5,996 nt of DNA from contig QNAO01000065.1 of the NCBI GenBank assembly GCA_003641785.1, forward strand, positions 1 to 5,996. Direction: 5' to 3'. Numbering within the stretch: position 1 is the first letter of the stretch; each line of letters starts with the position of its first letter. A model generated the notes under the pieces. That model did not search any database and was not told the DNA's origin. It saw nothing but the letters and a program-made list of their open reading frames with translations. Of the stretch, positions 4,023 to 5,996 are shown piece after piece. The translations under genes and the position numbers were made by a program. The stretch comes from Thermotogae bacterium (GTDB taxonomy: Bacteria; Thermotogota; Thermotogae; Thermotogales; DSM-5069).

Positions 4023-5996
4023 TCAGAAAGAAATGAAATCCATCACGTTGTCCACAAAAAATCTGAAGTAAGGTTCGCTGTTTCTCATTCCAAGAACCAA
4101 TGATACTGGTACAGGAACCTGATAAAACACATGAAGAAAAACTTTTCCCATCAGATTCAAATCATAACTCAACCACGAATCAGTACTCGATAAAAACTGG
4201 AGATGAACGCCAAAATTCAAGCTGTCCAAACCTAACCAACCATCCTCTGCGGCACAGTTTACTGGAATCTCTGGAAATAAAACGTCAAGAGAATAAGAAG
4301 CTGACTTGGGTCCAATTTCACTCGACATGTTCACAAGATAATCTCCCAGCAAGAAACTTTTTTCGGTGCCAAGGTTTATATCTGGCGTAAACATGGCCCA
4401 CATGGCAAAATCGTGAAACTGTTTATTGTGGATAATGCCCCCATTTTTTCCAAAACAGTATTTAACACCGGTTACCGCACTGGCATTCGCTTGATTTCCC
4501 GTCTCTAAGCGCCATAAAAGGGCTATCATATCATCCCTGAGAAAGCTGTTGAGATAAATGGGAAGCTGAAGATCAACATCAAAATTCACTGCTCTGTTCA
4601 TTTGTGAATAGTGTGTTGCCAGAGAAAGCCCCTTTCTTGCACCTCCTATTAGCTGTACTTGCCAGGCATTCCATGACCAGACTAAGTATCCACCAAAGTA
4701 CAAGTCCATCAAGTCATCCCAAACGCCAGAAGAAACTCCAATTCCCCAATCTACAGAATAATCCTCACTCACAGCTACATAAGGAAAAGGTACTATAAAC
4801 CTGAGAGAAGGACTATCCACAACAAAGTCTGTCTTCTGCTGATTTTCCACATAAGCGTCCTTGCCTTGCACATAGGGAATCTTATTTGCTTTTCTTTTGA
4901 GATCTTCAGTATGAGCGCGCGCCCTTTCAAGAGTGTATCCGCCGGGCGCAAGTGTGCAAACATAGATATAGTCGTCCATGTTCAACACACTATAAGCCCC
5001 CAATGGCCTTTCTTGAAGCTTAAATATAGAAAGAGTATCTAACTGAAGTTCAAATGGTTGGAAAACTCCTTCATAATCAGCACAGAAGTACAAGGAATCG
5101 TCTTTTGCTTTTGGAGCGATTTCAACGTACTTATCATCCGTCAACCGATACAGCGAATTGTCCCAGTCTAAAAGATAGATGTCAACCTGTCCCTTTACCT
5201 TTGCGGTGAAGAAAATCCTTATTCCGTCAGATGTTATTTCCAGGGGGACAAAACTATCACTGCCTTGTATTAACTTACGAAACTGCCTATTTCTCAGGTC
5301 ATATATGCCAATATGCCGCGTACCGTCTTCTTCTTGCCTTAGCATAACAATCTCAAAATCGTTTTTCCAACACAACTTAAGAACTTTATCTATGCTAAGC
5401 TTCTTCGTTGATCCTGAGAAGAGAAAGCACTCAGAATCGGTTCCAGAATGAAATGTTGGAACGTACCTGGATATCGCTATTATCCCTGTTCTACTCACTG
5501 AAAATGATACGAGATTATCGACATTCACAACCTTAACATTTTCATCGCTGATAGTATCGTAGTACCATATAGCTTCCTCCCCGTTGTACTTAACTGAGTG
5601 ATAGTAGACTCTCCAAGCGTTGCTTTCGATGCAGGTGGAATTCAATTGTATAGAAGAAATCTCATCCTTGTCGCGCGGCAAATCTGGAGTAATCTTATCC
5701 CATTCGTGAATTTCCCCCCTAACAAATCTGGAAAATCCAGCAATGGGGTTTGAGAGAAATTTTTCGATAGAACTCATCAACTCGCTTGTGCCGTATTTCT
5801 GTTCAAAATAATCTAAAAAGGAAAACCCTTGAACATAACTTGCGCCACCCGGAAGGTAGTAGCCACTCACGGGAGAAGCCGCATACCTCAAGCCAACAGG
5901 AGTCAATTTTGCTGCTTCTTGGTAACTCTTGAATCTTGAATCAATTCCTCTTCCTGAACCAGTAACTTTTGTCTCTGCATATATCGCAAAACCTTC
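4023..5996 (-). CDS. Probable envelope protein: peptidase-like end, beta-propeller, C-terminal barrel (partial)
   Basis: The frame is open from the window edge to TGA at 4025-4023, giving 657 residues with the N-terminus missing. A TTG at 5906 is internal, because 30 more coherent codons precede it. Residues 1-100 begin EGFAIYAETKVTGSGRG and continue with LPGGASYVQGFSFLDYFEQKYG. This is the pattern downstream of HExxH in gluzincin-type peptidase domains, where the Glu of an (N)EGFA motif is the third zinc ligand. Residues about 110-370 have repeated strand-turn units (GIRIFFTAKVKGQVDIYLLD, SLYFCADYEGVFQPFEL, DYIYVCTLAPGGYTLERA) resembling TolB/WD40-like propeller blades. Residues about 395-657 are rich in alternating aromatic strands with Gly turns and end FVDNVMDFISF with a terminal Phe, as in outer-membrane barrels of the BamA/D15 type. 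Domain calls are by eye. It may sit in or across the toga. The gene ends 17 bases before glgA and shows no terminator. Confidence 0.8.
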   Translation of the reverse strand, partial: EGFAIYAETKVTGSGRGIDSRFKSYQEAAKLTPVGLRYAASPVSGYYLPGGASYVQGFSFLDYFEQKYGTSELMSSIEKFLSNPIAGFSRFVRGEIHEWDKITPDLPRDKDEISSIQLNSTCIESNAWRVYYHSVKYNGEEAIWYYDTISDENVKVVNVDNLVSFSVSRTGIIAISRYVPTFHSGTDSECFLFSGSTKKLSIDKVLKLCWKNDFEIVMLRQEEDGTRHIGIYDLRNRQFRKLIQGSDSFVPLEITSDGIRIFFTAKVKGQVDIYLLDWDNSLYRLTDDKYVEIAPKAKDDSLYFCADYEGVFQPFELQLDTLSIFKLQERPLGAYSVLNMDDYIYVCTLAPGGYTLERARAHTEDLKRKANKIPYVQGKDAYVENQQKTDFVVDSPSLRFIVPFPYVAVSEDYSVDWGIGVSSGVWDDLMDLYFGGYLVWSWNAWQVQLIGGARKGLSLATHYSQMNRAVNFDVDLQLPIYLNSFLRDDMIALLWRLETGNQANASAVTGVKYCFGKNGGIIHNKQFHDFAMWAMFTPDINLGTEKSFLLGDYLVNMSSEIGPKSASYSLDVLFPEIPVNCAAEDGWLGLDSLNFGVHLQFLSSTDSWLSYDLNLMGKVFLHVFYQVPVPVSLVLGMRNSEPYFRFFVDNVMDFISF

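Noticed and set aside
5904..5906. TTG as the start of the large envelope protein
   Set aside because: The frame stays open for 30 codons more to the window edge and encodes EGFAIYAETKVTGSGRG, which fits the domain; there is no Shine-Dalgarno ahead of this TTG. The gene is partial.
1..5996. CRISPR arrays, insertion sequences, or prophage/defence genes
   Set aside because: No regularly spaced repeats, transposase motifs or terminal inverted repeats were seen; the window is compact core chromosome plus one envelope gene.

Overview
The window looks like chromosomal DNA from a member of the Thermotogae (order Thermotogales, perhaps Pseudothermotoga or a relative). The reasons are the sequence and length of the glycogen synthase, the glgA-galT pair, a SpoVS protein beside housekeeping genes with no sporulation context, and a large surface-type protein. 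This assignment rests on recognising protein families; no search was run. All convincing genes are on the minus strand, so transcription runs from high to low coordinates. Gaps are short and no stretch over 300 bases lacks a gene.

In transcription order, the high-coordinate end (4023-5996) is an incomplete ORF that stays open through the window edge. It encodes the C-terminal 657 residues of a probable envelope protein. Its visible start looks like the end of a zinc-metallopeptidase (gluzincin-type) domain, followed by a beta-propeller-like region and a probable C-terminal outer-membrane beta-barrel that ends in Phe. Seventeen bases later comes glgA (glycogen synthase), which has its own extended -10 promoter and a strong ribosome binding site pointing to a TTG start. 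Fourteen bases after glgA is a galT-family nucleotidylyltransferase. The galT Shine-Dalgarno overlaps the glgA stop codon, so the two are almost certainly co-expressed. The second metal site of the GalT resembles ADP-glucose phosphorylase more than E. coli GalT, which suggests a role in nucleotide-sugar/glycogen metabolism rather than the Leloir pathway.

Next come spoVS (Alba-like small protein) and an unrecognised 80-residue ORF 7 bases downstream. They probably form a two-gene unit, possibly read through from galT. A near-consensus promoter (TTGAAA, 17 bases, TATAAA) then starts almost at the 5' end of a tRNA-Gly(CCC) gene with encoded CCA. No terminator is visible between this tRNA and rpsO (ribosomal protein S15), which is followed by pnp (polynucleotide phosphorylase, only its first 128 codons). 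A 10-bp GC-rich hairpin separates rpsO from pnp and may be a processing or autoregulation site.

Four of the five genes with a visible start appear to use GTG or TTG, or can be re-assigned to one: pnp TTG, rpsO GTG, the 80-residue ORF GTG and glgA TTG. For pnp, rpsO and glgA a strong Shine-Dalgarno decides the start. The least described item is the peptidase/propeller/barrel protein. The most testable biochemical question is the true substrate of the GalT homologue.
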